A DNA stretch of 64,000 nt, from contig CAKUMB010000004.1 of the NCBI GenBank assembly GCA_934667475.1, positions 72,391 to 136,390 of the forward strand. Direction: 5' to 3'. This stretch comes from an uncultured Muribaculaceae bacterium. Its GTDB lineage: Bacteria > Bacteroidota > Bacteroidia > Bacteroidales > Muribaculaceae. Position 1 is the first letter of the stretch; each line of letters begins with the position of its first letter. The translations under genes and the position numbers were made by a program. Positions 31,377-40,220 of this stretch are shown in pieces. The notes beneath the pieces were generated by a model. The model made no database searches, was not told where the DNA came from, and saw only the letters and a list, made by a program, of their open reading frames with translations.

Positions 31377-32999
31377 TCAGTTTGTTATTGGGAATGCCGC
31401 CTTGTGCTTGTCGAAGGCCTTCAGGGCCATCTCCACCACCTTGTCGGTGCGGTTCACTATGGGGTAGTAGGCGTTAGAGCCGAAAGCGTCGCGGGCAATG
31501 ATGGCCTTGATTTGGGTGGTCAGCAGGTCGCGCGACATGTCGATGTAGTACCAGCGGGCCGGTATGCCGTTTTGCGCGGCATAGTCCACAAAGTCGTTGA
31601 GCATGGCCTCGTTGCCGGGCAGCGTGCGCAGGAATTGCTTGTAGTCCTTCATTTGGCGCAGCGCGCTGCGGTTGGCGTCGGCGTAGTGGAACGCATACTG
31701 CTGCAGCATGCCGGCGTTGATCACCGCCACGTAGTATGACGAGATGCCCGACGTGTCGCGCGGCACGAATATGTCGGGAATGATGCCGCCGCCGCCATAC
31801 ACCTTGCGGCCGTGGGCGGTGTCGAATATCTTCGACTTGTCGATTTTTATGCTGTCGCGGCTAAATAGCTCGCCGTTGCTGTAGCGGTCAAACACCTCGT
31901 GCTCGTAGGCTTCTTCGCCCTCTTTGTAGGGCTTCTGTATGCAGCGGCCCGAGGGGGTGTAGTAGCGCGCTATGGTCATGCGTATGGCGCTGCTGTCGGG
32001 CAGCATAAACTGCTTTTGCACCAGTCCCTTGCCAAACGAGCGGTTGCCTATTATCAGGCCGCGGTCGTTGTCTTGGATGGCGCCTGCGAATATCTCGCTC
32101 GCGCTGGCCGAGTACTCGTCGATGAGCACCACCAGTTCGGCGTCTTGAAACGAACCGTTGCCGTCGCTGTACACCATGCTGTCGTCGCGCTTGTAGCGGC
32201 CCTTGGTGCACACTATCAGCTGGTTCTCGCTCAGAAACTCGTTGGCCATGGTGATGGCCACCTCCATATATCCGCCTCCGTTGCCGCGCAGGTCCACGAT
32301 GTAGCGCTTGGCACCGTCCTTCTTGAGGCCGTTGAGTGCATTGATGAATTCGTCGTAGGTGTTGCTGCCAAACTGGTTCACCTTCACATAACCCGTGTTT
32401 TTCTCAATCATGTAGGCGGCGTCCACCGAGTTCACCGGCACGTCGCCGCGCGTCACCTTAAAGGTGAGCGTCTTGGTCGAGTTGCTGCGCTTAATGCCCA
32501 GCTTCACCACCGAGTTTTTGTCGCCGCGCAGCTTCGACTTCACAAAGTTGGCGTCAACGCTCTTGCCCACAAACGAGCTGTCGTTGACCGTGACAATGCG
32601 GTCACCGGCCAGGATGCCGGCCTTGTCCGACGGGCCGCCCGGAATCACTTCGACCACGGTGATGGTGTCGTTGTACATCTGAAACGAAATGCCTATGCCG
32701 CTGAAGCTGCCGTTCAGCTCCTCTTGGGCCGCCTTCAGGTCTTTGGCACTGAAATACACGGTGTGTGGGTCGAGCTTGCTCAGAATCTGCGGAATCGACA
32801 TCTCAATCAGGTCGTTGATGTTCACGCTGTCGTCCACATAGTCGTCGGCAATCAGGTTGAGTATGGTGTTCAGCTTGCGGTCGCTGTCGGCAGTGTAGCG
32901 CTGGTTTGAAAAGCGGTTGCCCACCACAATTCCAATTATCACCGACACGGCAATGGCCATAGGCAGCCACAAGTAGTCATGTTTAGTGTTCAACTTCAT
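31377..32999 (-). CDS. S41 family C-terminal processing peptidase
   Basis: The 540-residue product has an N-terminal membrane anchor (LWLPMAIAVSVIIGIVVG) and a PDZ domain (about residues 85-165; GIGISFQMYNDTITVVEVI, GPSDKAGILAGDRIVTVND). The S41 catalytic domain follows, with the serine in EYSASASEIFAGA and the lysine in NRSFGKGLVQ. A further C-terminal domain of about 150 residues holds a tyrosine-rich segment. Such proteases cut C-termini of periplasmic or outer-membrane substrates. It follows dCMP deaminase by 66 nt without an obvious promoter and is followed by the folate enzyme. Confidence 0.93.
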   Translation of the reverse strand: MKLNTKHDYLWLPMAIAVSVIIGIVVGNRFSNQRYTADSDRKLNTILNLIADDYVDDSVNINDLIEMSIPQILSKLDPHTVYFSAKDLKAAQEELNGSFSGIGISFQMYNDTITVVEVIPGGPSDKAGILAGDRIVTVNDSSFVGKSVDANFVKSKLRGDKNSVVKLGIKRSNSTKTLTFKVTRGDVPVNSVDAAYMIEKNTGYVKVNQFGSNTYDEFINALNGLKKDGAKRYIVDLRGNGGGYMEVAITMANEFLSENQLIVCTKGRYKRDDSMVYSDGNGSFQDAELVVLIDEYSASASEIFAGAIQDNDRGLIIGNRSFGKGLVQKQFMLPDSSAIRMTIARYYTPSGRCIQKPYKEGEEAYEHEVFDRYSNGELFSRDSIKIDKSKIFDTAHGRKVYGGGGIIPDIFVPRDTSGISSYYVAVINAGMLQQYAFHYADANRSALRQMKDYKQFLRTLPGNEAMLNDFVDYAAQNGIPARWYYIDMSRDLLTTQIKAIIARDAFGSNAYYPIVNRTDKVVEMALKAFDKHKAAFPITN

Positions 33000-33065
33000 T
33001 TATGCGTTGTTAATCTCTCTATGTGTGTGTTATATATATATTTGTCTGTATGTGTGCAATGTGCG

Positions 33066-33536
33066 TCACAGCTGGCGCGCGTCCGAAATTTCCCCGTTGC
33101 CGTCGTGCTCAAGCAGCACGCATTCTATGCCGGCACGCTTCAGCAGGTCGATGCCGTCGGTCAGGCGGTAGACCTCGCCAAACACCACGCGCTTTATGCC
33201 CGCCTGAATTATGAGCTTGGCGCACTCGATGCATGGCGACGCCGTGACATACAGGGTGGAGCCGCTGCTGCTGTTGTTGCTTTGCGCCACTTTGGTTATG
33301 GCGTTGGCCTCGGCGTGCAGCACGTAGGCCTTGGTGTGGTTGTCGTCGTCTTCACACACGTTTTCAAAGCCCACGGGGGTGCCGTTGTAGCCGTCGGATA
33401 TTATCATCTTGTCCTTCACTATGAGCGCGCCCACCTGCCGCCTGCGGCAGTATGAGTTTTCGGCCCATATCTGTGCCATTCTCAAATAGCGCGAATCCAG
33501 CAGAAATTGCTTGTGCGCAGCGTTGCCTTCTGACAT
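33066..33536 (-). CDS. dCMP deaminase family protein
   Basis: The predicted product has 156 residues starting MSEGNAAHKQFLLDSRYLRMAQ. The zinc site is complete: LHAEANAI (HxE, with E as proton shuttle) and SPCIECAK (PCxxC). ISDGYNGTPVGFENVCEDDD is typical of the ComEB-like dCMP deaminases, which make dUMP for thymidylate synthesis. In-frame upstream starts at 33563 and 33569 cannot be excluded; the internal ATG fits the family N-terminus better. The leader from the -7 box at 33640-33647 is about 96 nt with a GC-rich stem. Confidence 0.9.
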   Translation of the reverse strand: MSEGNAAHKQFLLDSRYLRMAQIWAENSYCRRRQVGALIVKDKMIISDGYNGTPVGFENVCEDDDNHTKAYVLHAEANAITKVAQSNNSSSGSTLYVTASPCIECAKLIIQAGIKRVVFGEVYRLTDGIDLLKRAGIECVLLEHDGNGEISDARQL

Positions 33537-33571
33537 ATATCTAACCTTGCTTGCGTTTTGCATATACATTT

Positions 33572-33620
33572 ACAGGGGCTGTGGGGCCCGCAGCGGCCCT
33601 TGCCGCGCCAGTCCACAGCC
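33572..33620 (-). other. GC-rich stem-loop in the leader of the dCMP deaminase gene
   Basis: CTGTGG near 33577-33585 and CCACAGCC near 33612-33620 pair over 8 bp, with a further GC-rich inner segment. It lies in the predicted 5' leader. There is no T run, so it is not a terminator. Possible roles are mRNA stability or translation control; nothing specific is recognised. Confidence 0.35.
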
Positions 33621-33639
33621 TTAATCCTGAAATTTAACG

Positions 33640-33647
33640 CAAATATA
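33640..33647 (-). promoter_or_regulatory. -7 promoter box TATATTTG for the dCMP deaminase operon
   Basis: The minus strand reads ACTATATTTGCG, an exact TAnnTTTG. It could drive dCMP deaminase, the S41 protease, the folate enzyme and the two regulators, as no other box is seen down to 29.5 kb. Confidence 0.6.
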
Positions 33648-33655
33648 GTAATTAA

Positions 33656-33699
33656 ATACAAAACAATAAGCGACTTTTCGAAGAAAAAAGCCGCTTATT
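33656..33699 (-). terminator. Terminator after the M3 peptidase gene
   Basis: An 8-bp outer stem (33665-33672 with 33692-33699), extended by an inner CTTTT/GAAAAAG pairing, is followed on the minus strand by a T-rich stretch. It lies 46 nt after the M3 peptidase stop. Confidence 0.7.
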
Positions 33700-33745
33700 T
33701 TCAGTTGTGTTGCCTTATGTGCCCATTCATGGGGCAGGGGGCGCG

Positions 33746-35839
33746 TCAGTGCTTAATGCCGTCGCGCTTGAGCAGCGCGTCGATTTTGGGTCCGCGGCCG
33801 CGGAAGCGCTTATACAGCTCCAGTGGCGGCTCGGTGCCGCCGCGCGACAGAATTATGTCGCGGAAGGCGTGGGCCGTGGCGTGGTTGAATATGCCGTCGT
33901 CCTTAAATTTCGAGAAGGCGTCGGCGTCGAGCACCTCGGCCCACTTGTAGCCGTAGTAGCCGGCTGCATAGCCGCCAGAGAATATGTGGGTGAACTGCGG
34001 CGACATGATGCAGCCCTCCACGGGCTTGAACACCTGCACTGGGCGGGTGGCGTTGTATTCAAACTTGAAGGGGTCGCCCGTGTAGGGCTTGGTGATGGTG
34101 TGCCATGCCATGTCGAGGTAGCCGAAGCCCAGCTGGCGCACGCATGAGTAGGCGGCGCCATATTGCGACGAGGCCACCACCTTGTCAATCAGCTCCTGCG
34201 GAATGGGTTCGCCCGTCAGGTAGTGCTTGGCAAAGCTGTCGAGAAACTCGCGCTCGGTGAGGAAGTTTTCGTTGAACTGCGAGGGCAGCTCCACGAAGTC
34301 GCGATACACGTTGGTGCCCGACGTCGACACATATTTGCAGCGCGACAGCAGGCTGTGCAGGCCGTGTCCGAATTCGTGTATGAAGGTCTCCACCTCATAG
34401 TAGGTGAGCAGCGACGGCTTGGTGTCGGTGGGGCGGGTGAAGTTCATAGTCAGCGTCACTATGGGACGTATGTCGTTGCCGTCGGCGTCGACATACTGCT
34501 CGCGGAAGTTGGTCATCCACGCGCCGCTCTGCTTGGTGCTGCGCGGGAAGAAGTCGGTGTAGAGCATGCCCATCCACTTGCCGTTTTCATCGGTCACGTC
34601 ATACACCTTCATCTCGGGGTTGAACACTTGTGCGTCGTGGTTTTCGGTGAAGTGCAGCCCGTAGAGGCGCGTGGCCAGGCCAAAGATGCCGCGGGTCACG
34701 TTGCCCAGCTCAAAGTAGGGGCGCAGCAGCTCGTCGTTCACCTTATATTTCTCGTCTTTCTCCTTGTTGGAGTAGTATGAGTAGTCCCAGGGCATGATTT
34801 CAACCGGCTTGCCCTCCAGTTTCGACGCATAGGCCGTGAGCTCCTTCATGTCGGCCTTCTGCACGGGCAGGTAGGCGGCTTTGAGCTTGCCCAGCATGTC
34901 ATACACGTTGGCTGTGTTTTCGGCCATCATGTCTTGCAGGTGATAGTCGGCATAGGTCTTGAATCCCAGCAGGTTGGCAATGGCCAGGCGGGTGTTGGCT
35001 ATGTCCTTCATCACGTCAAGGTTGCTATACTGGCCGCTGGTGCACTGGGTGTTGTAGAGGCGGTAGAGCTTCTCGCGCAGGTCGCGGCGCGACGAGTATT
35101 TCATAAACGCCATGTAGCTGGGGGCGTGCAGTGTGACCACGTATTTCCCTTCCAGCCCGGCCTCCTGCGCTGCTGCGCGCGCTGCCTCGACGGCACTTTC
35201 GGGCAGCCCTGCGAGGTCGGCCTCGTCGAGCACCAGGCGCTCGGCGCTGGTGGCTTTAAGCGCGTTTTGCTCAAATTTGAGCGAGGACTCGGTGAGGTGC
35301 TTGCTCAGTTCCTTGTATTTGTCGCGGTTGGCGCCTTCAAGGGCGGCGCCGCTGCGCACAAACGACTCGTAGGTGCTCTTCAGCAGCATGTAGTCCTCGG
35401 TGTCGTGCTTGCTGCGGTCGAATGCGGCGTGCACCTGCTTGATGCGCTGCCACAGCTTTTCGTTGAGTGTGATGCTGTTGGAGTGTTCCGACAGTATCGG
35501 GGTCACGCGGTTCGACACGGCCAGCAGCGAGTCGTCGGCGTTGGCCGACAGCAGCGGGTAGAACACGTTGAGCACGCGGTTCAGCGTCTTGCCAGCCCGC
35601 TCAAGGGCCACAATGGTGTTCTCGAATGTGGGGGCCGCCGTCTGGTTGGCAATGGCCTCTACCTCGGCGTTGTGTTCCTTTATGCCCTGCATAATGGCCG
35701 GCTCGAAGTCGGCGGTGGTGATCCGGTCAAACGGAATCGCCCCGTGGGTGGTTTGGAACTCGTGAAAAAATACGTTGTCAGCGTTCATCGTTAGTGTGAT
35801 TGTGATAAATGATAAAACTGTTGCTAAAATCCTTTTCAT
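33746..35839 (-). CDS. M3 family metallopeptidase (Dcp/oligopeptidase A type), exported
   Basis: The predicted product has 697 residues starting MKRILATVLSFITITLTMNA, a signal peptide, followed by the mature M3 fold. The zinc motif HEFGH occurs in TFIHEFGHGLHSLLS, and the third ligand region GTNVYRDFVELPSQFNEN is typical of peptidyl-dipeptidase Dcp. PALNxV-like N-terminal helices and GYYGYKWAEVLDADAF near the C-terminus also fit. It removes dipeptides from short peptides, here probably in the periplasm. The longer frame (to 35902) starts inside the upstream TPR gene and is rejected. It follows the TPR gene by 10 nt, so the two form an operon. Confidence 0.93.
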   Translation of the reverse strand: MKRILATVLSFITITLTMNADNVFFHEFQTTHGAIPFDRITTADFEPAIMQGIKEHNAEVEAIANQTAAPTFENTIVALERAGKTLNRVLNVFYPLLSANADDSLLAVSNRVTPILSEHSNSITLNEKLWQRIKQVHAAFDRSKHDTEDYMLLKSTYESFVRSGAALEGANRDKYKELSKHLTESSLKFEQNALKATSAERLVLDEADLAGLPESAVEAARAAAQEAGLEGKYVVTLHAPSYMAFMKYSSRRDLREKLYRLYNTQCTSGQYSNLDVMKDIANTRLAIANLLGFKTYADYHLQDMMAENTANVYDMLGKLKAAYLPVQKADMKELTAYASKLEGKPVEIMPWDYSYYSNKEKDEKYKVNDELLRPYFELGNVTRGIFGLATRLYGLHFTENHDAQVFNPEMKVYDVTDENGKWMGMLYTDFFPRSTKQSGAWMTNFREQYVDADGNDIRPIVTLTMNFTRPTDTKPSLLTYYEVETFIHEFGHGLHSLLSRCKYVSTSGTNVYRDFVELPSQFNENFLTEREFLDSFAKHYLTGEPIPQELIDKVVASSQYGAAYSCVRQLGFGYLDMAWHTITKPYTGDPFKFEYNATRPVQVFKPVEGCIMSPQFTHIFSGGYAAGYYGYKWAEVLDADAFSKFKDDGIFNHATAHAFRDIILSRGGTEPPLELYKRFRGRGPKIDALLKRDGIKH

Positions 35840-35849
35840 AAACATTCTA

Positions 35850-38051
35850 TTAGCGGGTGAGTGTGGATTTATAGTGTGTGGAATCGTTGCCGCGCCAGTC
35901 AACGCCGGCCGTAGCCGCGTCGGCCGCCAGATGCAGGTCGGCCTCGCTCACCCCGCGCTCGGCAAGGTAGTGGGCGTCGCTCTCAATCGAGGCCGCAAAC
36001 GCCTTGCGGTCGGCCCTGGCAGCCCTGCGGTAGGTCTCTACGGCCTCTTTCACGCGTCCTGCGCACAGCAGCATGTGGCCGTGGTTTAGCATGTCTTGGG
36101 CCGTAGGGGTGTCGCTCTCGGCTATTTTGCGGTAATACTTGTCGCTCTGCTCGTAGTTGCCCGTCAGCAGCGAGCACCACGCAATGGGGCGCCATGCCTT
36201 GTGGCTGGCCTCGTCTATGAGGTCGGCCTTGAAGTAGTAGTTAAGCGCCTCGGCAGCATTGCCCTTCTCCAGCAGGCAGTGCCCCATGCTCAGCGCGTTG
36301 GCTGCCAGGCCGGGGTGCAGCTCGTCGGCCTTTTGGTAATACTTCAAGGCCTCGTCCCACTGGCGCAGGTTGCGGTATGCCATGGCAATGCGGCGCAGGT
36401 TCCATGCGTCGCCGCCGTTGGCTATCTCATATTTCTTGTAGCAGTCGAGGGCCTTGGCCGTGTCGCCCAGGTTCTGGTAGGCGAAGCCCAGCTTCTGGAA
36501 AATGCGCGGGTCTATGCTGTCCTTGCTCATCAGCAGCGCGTTGAAGTAGGTCACCGCATCGGCATGGAAGCCTGCCTTCAGGTAGTATTCGGCCACAAGG
36601 CTCAGGTTCTCGCTGGTGTTGGCCGCCTGGCTCAGATAGGGGATGCGGGTCAGGTTGATGTCGGCGTCAAACAGCGGCCTGAATTCACGCCGCCGCGAAA
36701 ACAGCTTGAAAAACCTGTAGAGGTCTTGTATGTAGCGGTTGATGATGGCGTCGCGCGACTCAGCGCCGCTGGCGTGGTTGAATGTCGACATTTGGCCGCC
36801 AAGCTGCGAGGCTATGGCCTCGCGCTGGCCGGGCATGTTGAGCAGCGTCAGCGCAAACGAGAACTTGTCGCTGTTGCACAGCAGCGGTGCCGCCTCGAGC
36901 ATTTTCAGTATCTGGCTGCCGCCGCTGTTGAGGCCCGTCAGGGCCGAGTGGTCGGGGTGGAATGGCGTGAACCAGTTGGCCAGCGTCTGGAAAAACGGGT
37001 ATGACTTCAGCTTGGCAAATGTGCCAATGAACACGTCGTTGCCCTCCATTTGCAGCTCGTTGAACTCATCTATCTTTTTGCGTATGCCACTCTCTTCAAG
37101 CCAGTTTTGCCACTCTGGGTTGCCCTCTATCTCATCGAAGTCGATGGGCGTGCTGCGGTTGCGCAGCTTCTTGGCCAGGTCGGGGTTGGCCTTCATAATG
37201 TCTGGAATAATGGTGTCGTTGAGCTTGTTGCTCACGTTCTCGGCATTGCGGGCGCGGGCCAGGCGCATCATCATGCATTGCATGTCGGCCGCCAGATGCG
37301 GCGAGCCGCTAAGCATGGCCTCGGCAGCTTCGTGCACAGCGGCCGAGCACGCTATGCGCTGGCTGTGTATGTGCATGGCCAGCGCAGTGCCCACCAGGGC
37401 GCGCAGCTGCACCTCGGGCAACGTGGCTGTGGTGTAGGTGCCGGCAAGCAGCAGCAGCTTCTGCTCGTCGTAATATACTGTGAGGCCCAGCAGCAGCGCG
37501 GCCACAATCATGCTCTTGAAGTGCGGCGGCACATCGCCCGAGGCCAGTGTGCGGCGCAGCAGGCCGGCCTCGACCGCAGTCAGCGGATATGAGCTCCACA
37601 CCTTGTTGAATATCTTCACCTCAATCTTCTCGCGGTCGTCGAGCAGGCTGGCCGTGTTGCCCCCTGTGGCCGCAGCCAGGCGCGAGCATGCGTCGGTGTA
37701 GTCGGCCAGCTCGCAGTTTAGCGACACGCCTGCGCCGCTGTTGTGCCTCAGAAAAAACAGGTCGTACGATGTGGGTGCGGCAGCCTCCACCTCACACTTG
37801 TCGGCAATGTCGAGCGCCGAGCCCACAATGTCGTCGAGCACCTTGCCGCGCTGCGGGTCGGGCAGCCCGTCGGCCATATATTTCAGCATATACTTGTAGG
37901 TGGTGGCTATGCGGTTCCACTCGTCAATCAGCTCGCCCTTGGCCACCGTCTCCACCAGCTGGTGAAGCGCCGCCAGGGCTTCGGCCAGGCGGTGCGAATG
38001 CAGCAGCCGCGCTATGTCGTGTCGTTGTTTCTTGATTTCTGCTATGTCCAT
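35850..38051 (-). CDS. TPR-repeat protein
   Basis: The predicted product has 733 residues starting MDIAEIKKQRHDIARLLHS. It has no signal peptide. Tetratricopeptide repeats are clear in the C-terminal third: KLGFAYQNLGDTAKALDCY, IAMAYRNLRQWDEALKYY, MGHCLLEKGNAAEALNYY and HGHMLLCAGRVKEAVETY. The N-terminal two thirds are helical with no family I recognise. TPRs mediate protein-protein contacts; the partner is unknown. The -7 box at 38085-38092 excludes the start at 38087. An ATG at 38060, three codons upstream, is an alternative. It is co-transcribed with the M3 peptidase. Confidence 0.82.
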   Translation of the reverse strand: MDIAEIKKQRHDIARLLHSHRLAEALAALHQLVETVAKGELIDEWNRIATTYKYMLKYMADGLPDPQRGKVLDDIVGSALDIADKCEVEAAAPTSYDLFFLRHNSGAGVSLNCELADYTDACSRLAAATGGNTASLLDDREKIEVKIFNKVWSSYPLTAVEAGLLRRTLASGDVPPHFKSMIVAALLLGLTVYYDEQKLLLLAGTYTTATLPEVQLRALVGTALAMHIHSQRIACSAAVHEAAEAMLSGSPHLAADMQCMMMRLARARNAENVSNKLNDTIIPDIMKANPDLAKKLRNRSTPIDFDEIEGNPEWQNWLEESGIRKKIDEFNELQMEGNDVFIGTFAKLKSYPFFQTLANWFTPFHPDHSALTGLNSGGSQILKMLEAAPLLCNSDKFSFALTLLNMPGQREAIASQLGGQMSTFNHASGAESRDAIINRYIQDLYRFFKLFSRRREFRPLFDADINLTRIPYLSQAANTSENLSLVAEYYLKAGFHADAVTYFNALLMSKDSIDPRIFQKLGFAYQNLGDTAKALDCYKKYEIANGGDAWNLRRIAMAYRNLRQWDEALKYYQKADELHPGLAANALSMGHCLLEKGNAAEALNYYFKADLIDEASHKAWRPIAWCSLLTGNYEQSDKYYRKIAESDTPTAQDMLNHGHMLLCAGRVKEAVETYRRAARADRKAFAASIESDAHYLAERGVSEADLHLAADAATAGVDWRGNDSTHYKSTLTR

Positions 38052-38084
38052 TTTCTGCATTAAGTTGTGTGTGCAACTATATTG

Positions 38085-38092
38085 CAAATTTA
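38085..38092 (-). promoter_or_regulatory. -7 promoter box TAAATTTG for the TPR-M3 operon
   Basis: The minus strand reads TTAAATTTGCAATA, an exact TAnnTTTG; transcription would start near 38077. Confidence 0.6.
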
Positions 38093-38108
38093 ATTAAATA
38101 TAATTATT

Positions 38109-38132
38109 TAAGCGGCCAAATAAGCGGCCAAA
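38109..38132. repeat. Two tandem 12-bp repeats TAAGCGGCCAAA between divergent promoters
   Basis: TAAGCGGCCAAA occurs twice without a gap (38109-38120 and 38121-38132). It lies between the leftward box at 38085-38092 and the rightward box at 38147-38154, a position suited to an activator or repressor. A single related sequence occurs upstream of fusA2 at 14824-14837. Confidence 0.6.
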
Positions 38133-38146
38133 ACAAATTATTTGGT

Positions 38147-38154
38147 TACTTTTG
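38147..38154 (+). promoter_or_regulatory. -7 promoter box TACTTTTG for the DUF4293 gene
   Basis: This is an exact TAnnTTTG match, 51 nt before the ATG at 38205. Confidence 0.6.
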
Positions 38155-38204
38155 TAATAGTTAAATATGATTGATGTAACCGCTAAAAAACAAAAAGACA
38201 GAAA

Positions 38205-38657
38205 ATGGTAATACAAAGGTTGCAGACCCTGTATCTGCTCATTGCCACCGTGCTTATGGTGGTGTTTGCATTCTGCCCGTCGGTGATTATCCAGTCGGGC
38301 GGCCCCGAGTATGCGATAGGCGTGCTCAAGACAGGTGTGGCGGGCTCCACCCACCCCGACCTGCTGATGACCACCGTGGGCGCGCTGGTGGTGCTGCTCT
38401 CGCTCATCACAATATTCAAGTTTAAAAACCTGAAGTTGCAATTGAAGCTTTGTTCAATAAATGCAGCTCTCACAGTGACTTTACTGCTGATTCCAACTAT
38501 TCTCGCGCTCACGCTGCGCGGCAAGGCCGAGGTGACGTCGGTGTGCTTGACGCTCTACAACGCCATGCCTGTGCTGGCTGTGGTCATGCAGATTTTGGCC
38601 CACCGCGCCATCATGCACGACAAGAAGCTGCTCAGCAGCAGCGAGCGGCTGCGATAG
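38205..38657 (+). CDS. DUF4293 family membrane protein
   Basis: The 150-residue product starts MVIQRLQTLYLLIATVLMVV and has four predicted transmembrane segments (about residues 8-28, 53-71, 82-104 and 117-137). The (M)xQRxQTxYL opening matches DUF4293, a Bacteroidota membrane family of unknown function. The C-terminus is short and basic. It is followed 137 nt later by an NhaD-type antiporter gene on the same strand; whether they share a transcript is unclear. Confidence 0.8.
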   Translation: MVIQRLQTLYLLIATVLMVVFAFCPSVIIQSGGPEYAIGVLKTGVAGSTHPDLLMTTVGALVVLLSLITIFKFKNLKLQLKLCSINAALTVTLLLIPTILALTLRGKAEVTSVCLTLYNAMPVLAVVMQILAHRAIMHDKKLLSSSERLR

Positions 38658-38794
38658 CGCCGATGCGGGCCCGCATGGCGCTGCCGTTCTCTCGATTGTT
38701 ATCGCCAGGGCGGCACCGCAACATTAACACTAACATATCTGAATTTTCATATTAAACCATTAATTAACAAAAGCTTAAATTATTATTTTTAGAG

Positions 38795-40126
38795 ATGATC
38801 ACAGCAATGATAGTTGTCTTTGTAATTGGCTATATGCTGATTGCATGTGAGCACACGCTGAAAATTAACAAGTCCACATTCGCCCTCATCATGTGCGGTG
38901 TGCTGTGGACTATATACGTTACTATGGCTGGCGACCCCAACCTCGACCACGACATGATGGTGCTGCTGGGCGACACCTGCGAGGTGCTCATATTCCTTAT
39001 TGGAGCAATGACCATAGTGGAGCACATCGACCGTTATGGCGGCTTCAACTTCATCACTCAGCACATTCATGCCAAGAGCAAGAAGGAGCTGTTGTGGATT
39101 CTGGCCTTGTTCACATTCTTTATGTCGGCCGTGCTCGACAACATGACCACCACCATAATAATGGTGATGATGCTGCGCCGCCTGCTATCTGACCAAAAAG
39201 AGCGTTGGCTCTTTGCCAGCGTCATAGTGCTTGCCGCCAACAGCGGTGGCGCGTGGTCGCCAATTGGCGATGTCACCACCATCATGCTTTGGATGGACGA
39301 CAAGGTGACTTCGGGCAGCCTCATCCTCAATCTGCTAATCCCCAGCCTGGTGTCGGTGGTGATACCGCTGCTCATAGCCACGCGCTTCATCAAGGACAAC
39401 CACTTCGACCACGTGGCCATGAAGTCTAACGCCACCGTGTCGCCCCTGGCAGCCAAGTATCCCAACCTGAGCAAAGCCATGCTCATTATCGGTGTGCTGG
39501 CACTGCTGTTTGTGCCCGTGTTCAAGACCATTACCCATCTGCCTCCCTTCATGGGCATGATGATTTCGCTGGGTGTGGTGTGGCTCATCACCGAGGTGCT
39601 GCTCACACGCATGCACATCAATCCCGAGCTGGGCGGACGCGTGTCGCAGACGGTGCGCCACATCGACATGCCCACCATTCTATTCTTCCTTGGCATCCTC
39701 ATGGCCGTCAATGCGCTGCAGCAGGCTGGCGTGCTGGCATCGGTGGCCAATGGCATGAACACATCCATTCAAGAGCCGTTCACCATTGCCACCCTCATTG
39801 GCGTGCTCTCGTCGGTGGTCGACAATGTGCCGCTTGTGGCCGCGTGCATCAAGATGTTCAGCGACATGCCCGCACTGCAGGCCATCAGTCTTGACTATGC
39901 CCACTACTTCATCGAAGACGGCCTCTTCTGGCACCTGCTCACCTTCACTGCCGGTGTGGGCGGCAGCCTGCTCATCATTGGCTCAGCGGCCGGTGTGGTG
40001 GCCATGGGCATCGAGAAGATTCCGTTCTTCTGGTATCTCAAGCGCATCACCATCATGGGCCTGCTCGGCTATCTGGCAGGTGTGGCGCTCATTTATCTTG
40101 AGAGCCTTTGCCCCTTCTTCCTATAG
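38795..40126 (+). CDS. nhaD: NhaD-type Na+/H+ antiporter
   Basis: The 443-residue product is a polytopic membrane protein with about 12 hydrophobic segments. LGDTCEVLIFLIGAMTIVEHIDRYGGFN, then SAVLDNMTTTIIMVMMLRRLL, ANSGGAWSPIGDVTTIMLW and LSSVVDNVPLVAACIKM (quoted in parts) carry the conserved DN and SPxGD motifs of the ion-transporter superfamily member NhaD. It exchanges sodium or lithium for protons at the inner membrane. The ATG is preceded by AGAG. The gene ends at a strong palindromic terminator shared with uvrA. Confidence 0.92.
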   Translation: MITAMIVVFVIGYMLIACEHTLKINKSTFALIMCGVLWTIYVTMAGDPNLDHDMMVLLGDTCEVLIFLIGAMTIVEHIDRYGGFNFITQHIHAKSKKELLWILALFTFFMSAVLDNMTTTIIMVMMLRRLLSDQKERWLFASVIVLAANSGGAWSPIGDVTTIMLWMDDKVTSGSLILNLLIPSLVSVVIPLLIATRFIKDNHFDHVAMKSNATVSPLAAKYPNLSKAMLIIGVLALLFVPVFKTITHLPPFMGMMISLGVVWLITEVLLTRMHINPELGGRVSQTVRHIDMPTILFFLGILMAVNALQQAGVLASVANGMNTSIQEPFTIATLIGVLSSVVDNVPLVAACIKMFSDMPALQAISLDYAHYFIEDGLFWHLLTFTAGVGGSLLIIGSAAGVVAMGIEKIPFFWYLKRITIMGLLGYLAGVALIYLESLCPFFL

Positions 40127-40140
40127 ACTTTAATTTAACG

Positions 40141-40197
40141 CAATAAGCCGAAAGCCGGCCTACGCACACATTGCGTAGGCCGGCTTTCGGCTTATTG
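40141..40197. terminator. Bidirectional terminator between nhaD and uvrA
   Basis: A perfect 26-bp inverted repeat (40141-40166 with 40172-40197, loop of 5) lies exactly between the two convergent genes. It lacks long T runs on either side. Confidence 0.85.
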
Positions 40198-40220
40198 ATA
40201 TTGCGTCGGCTAATGCCTTG

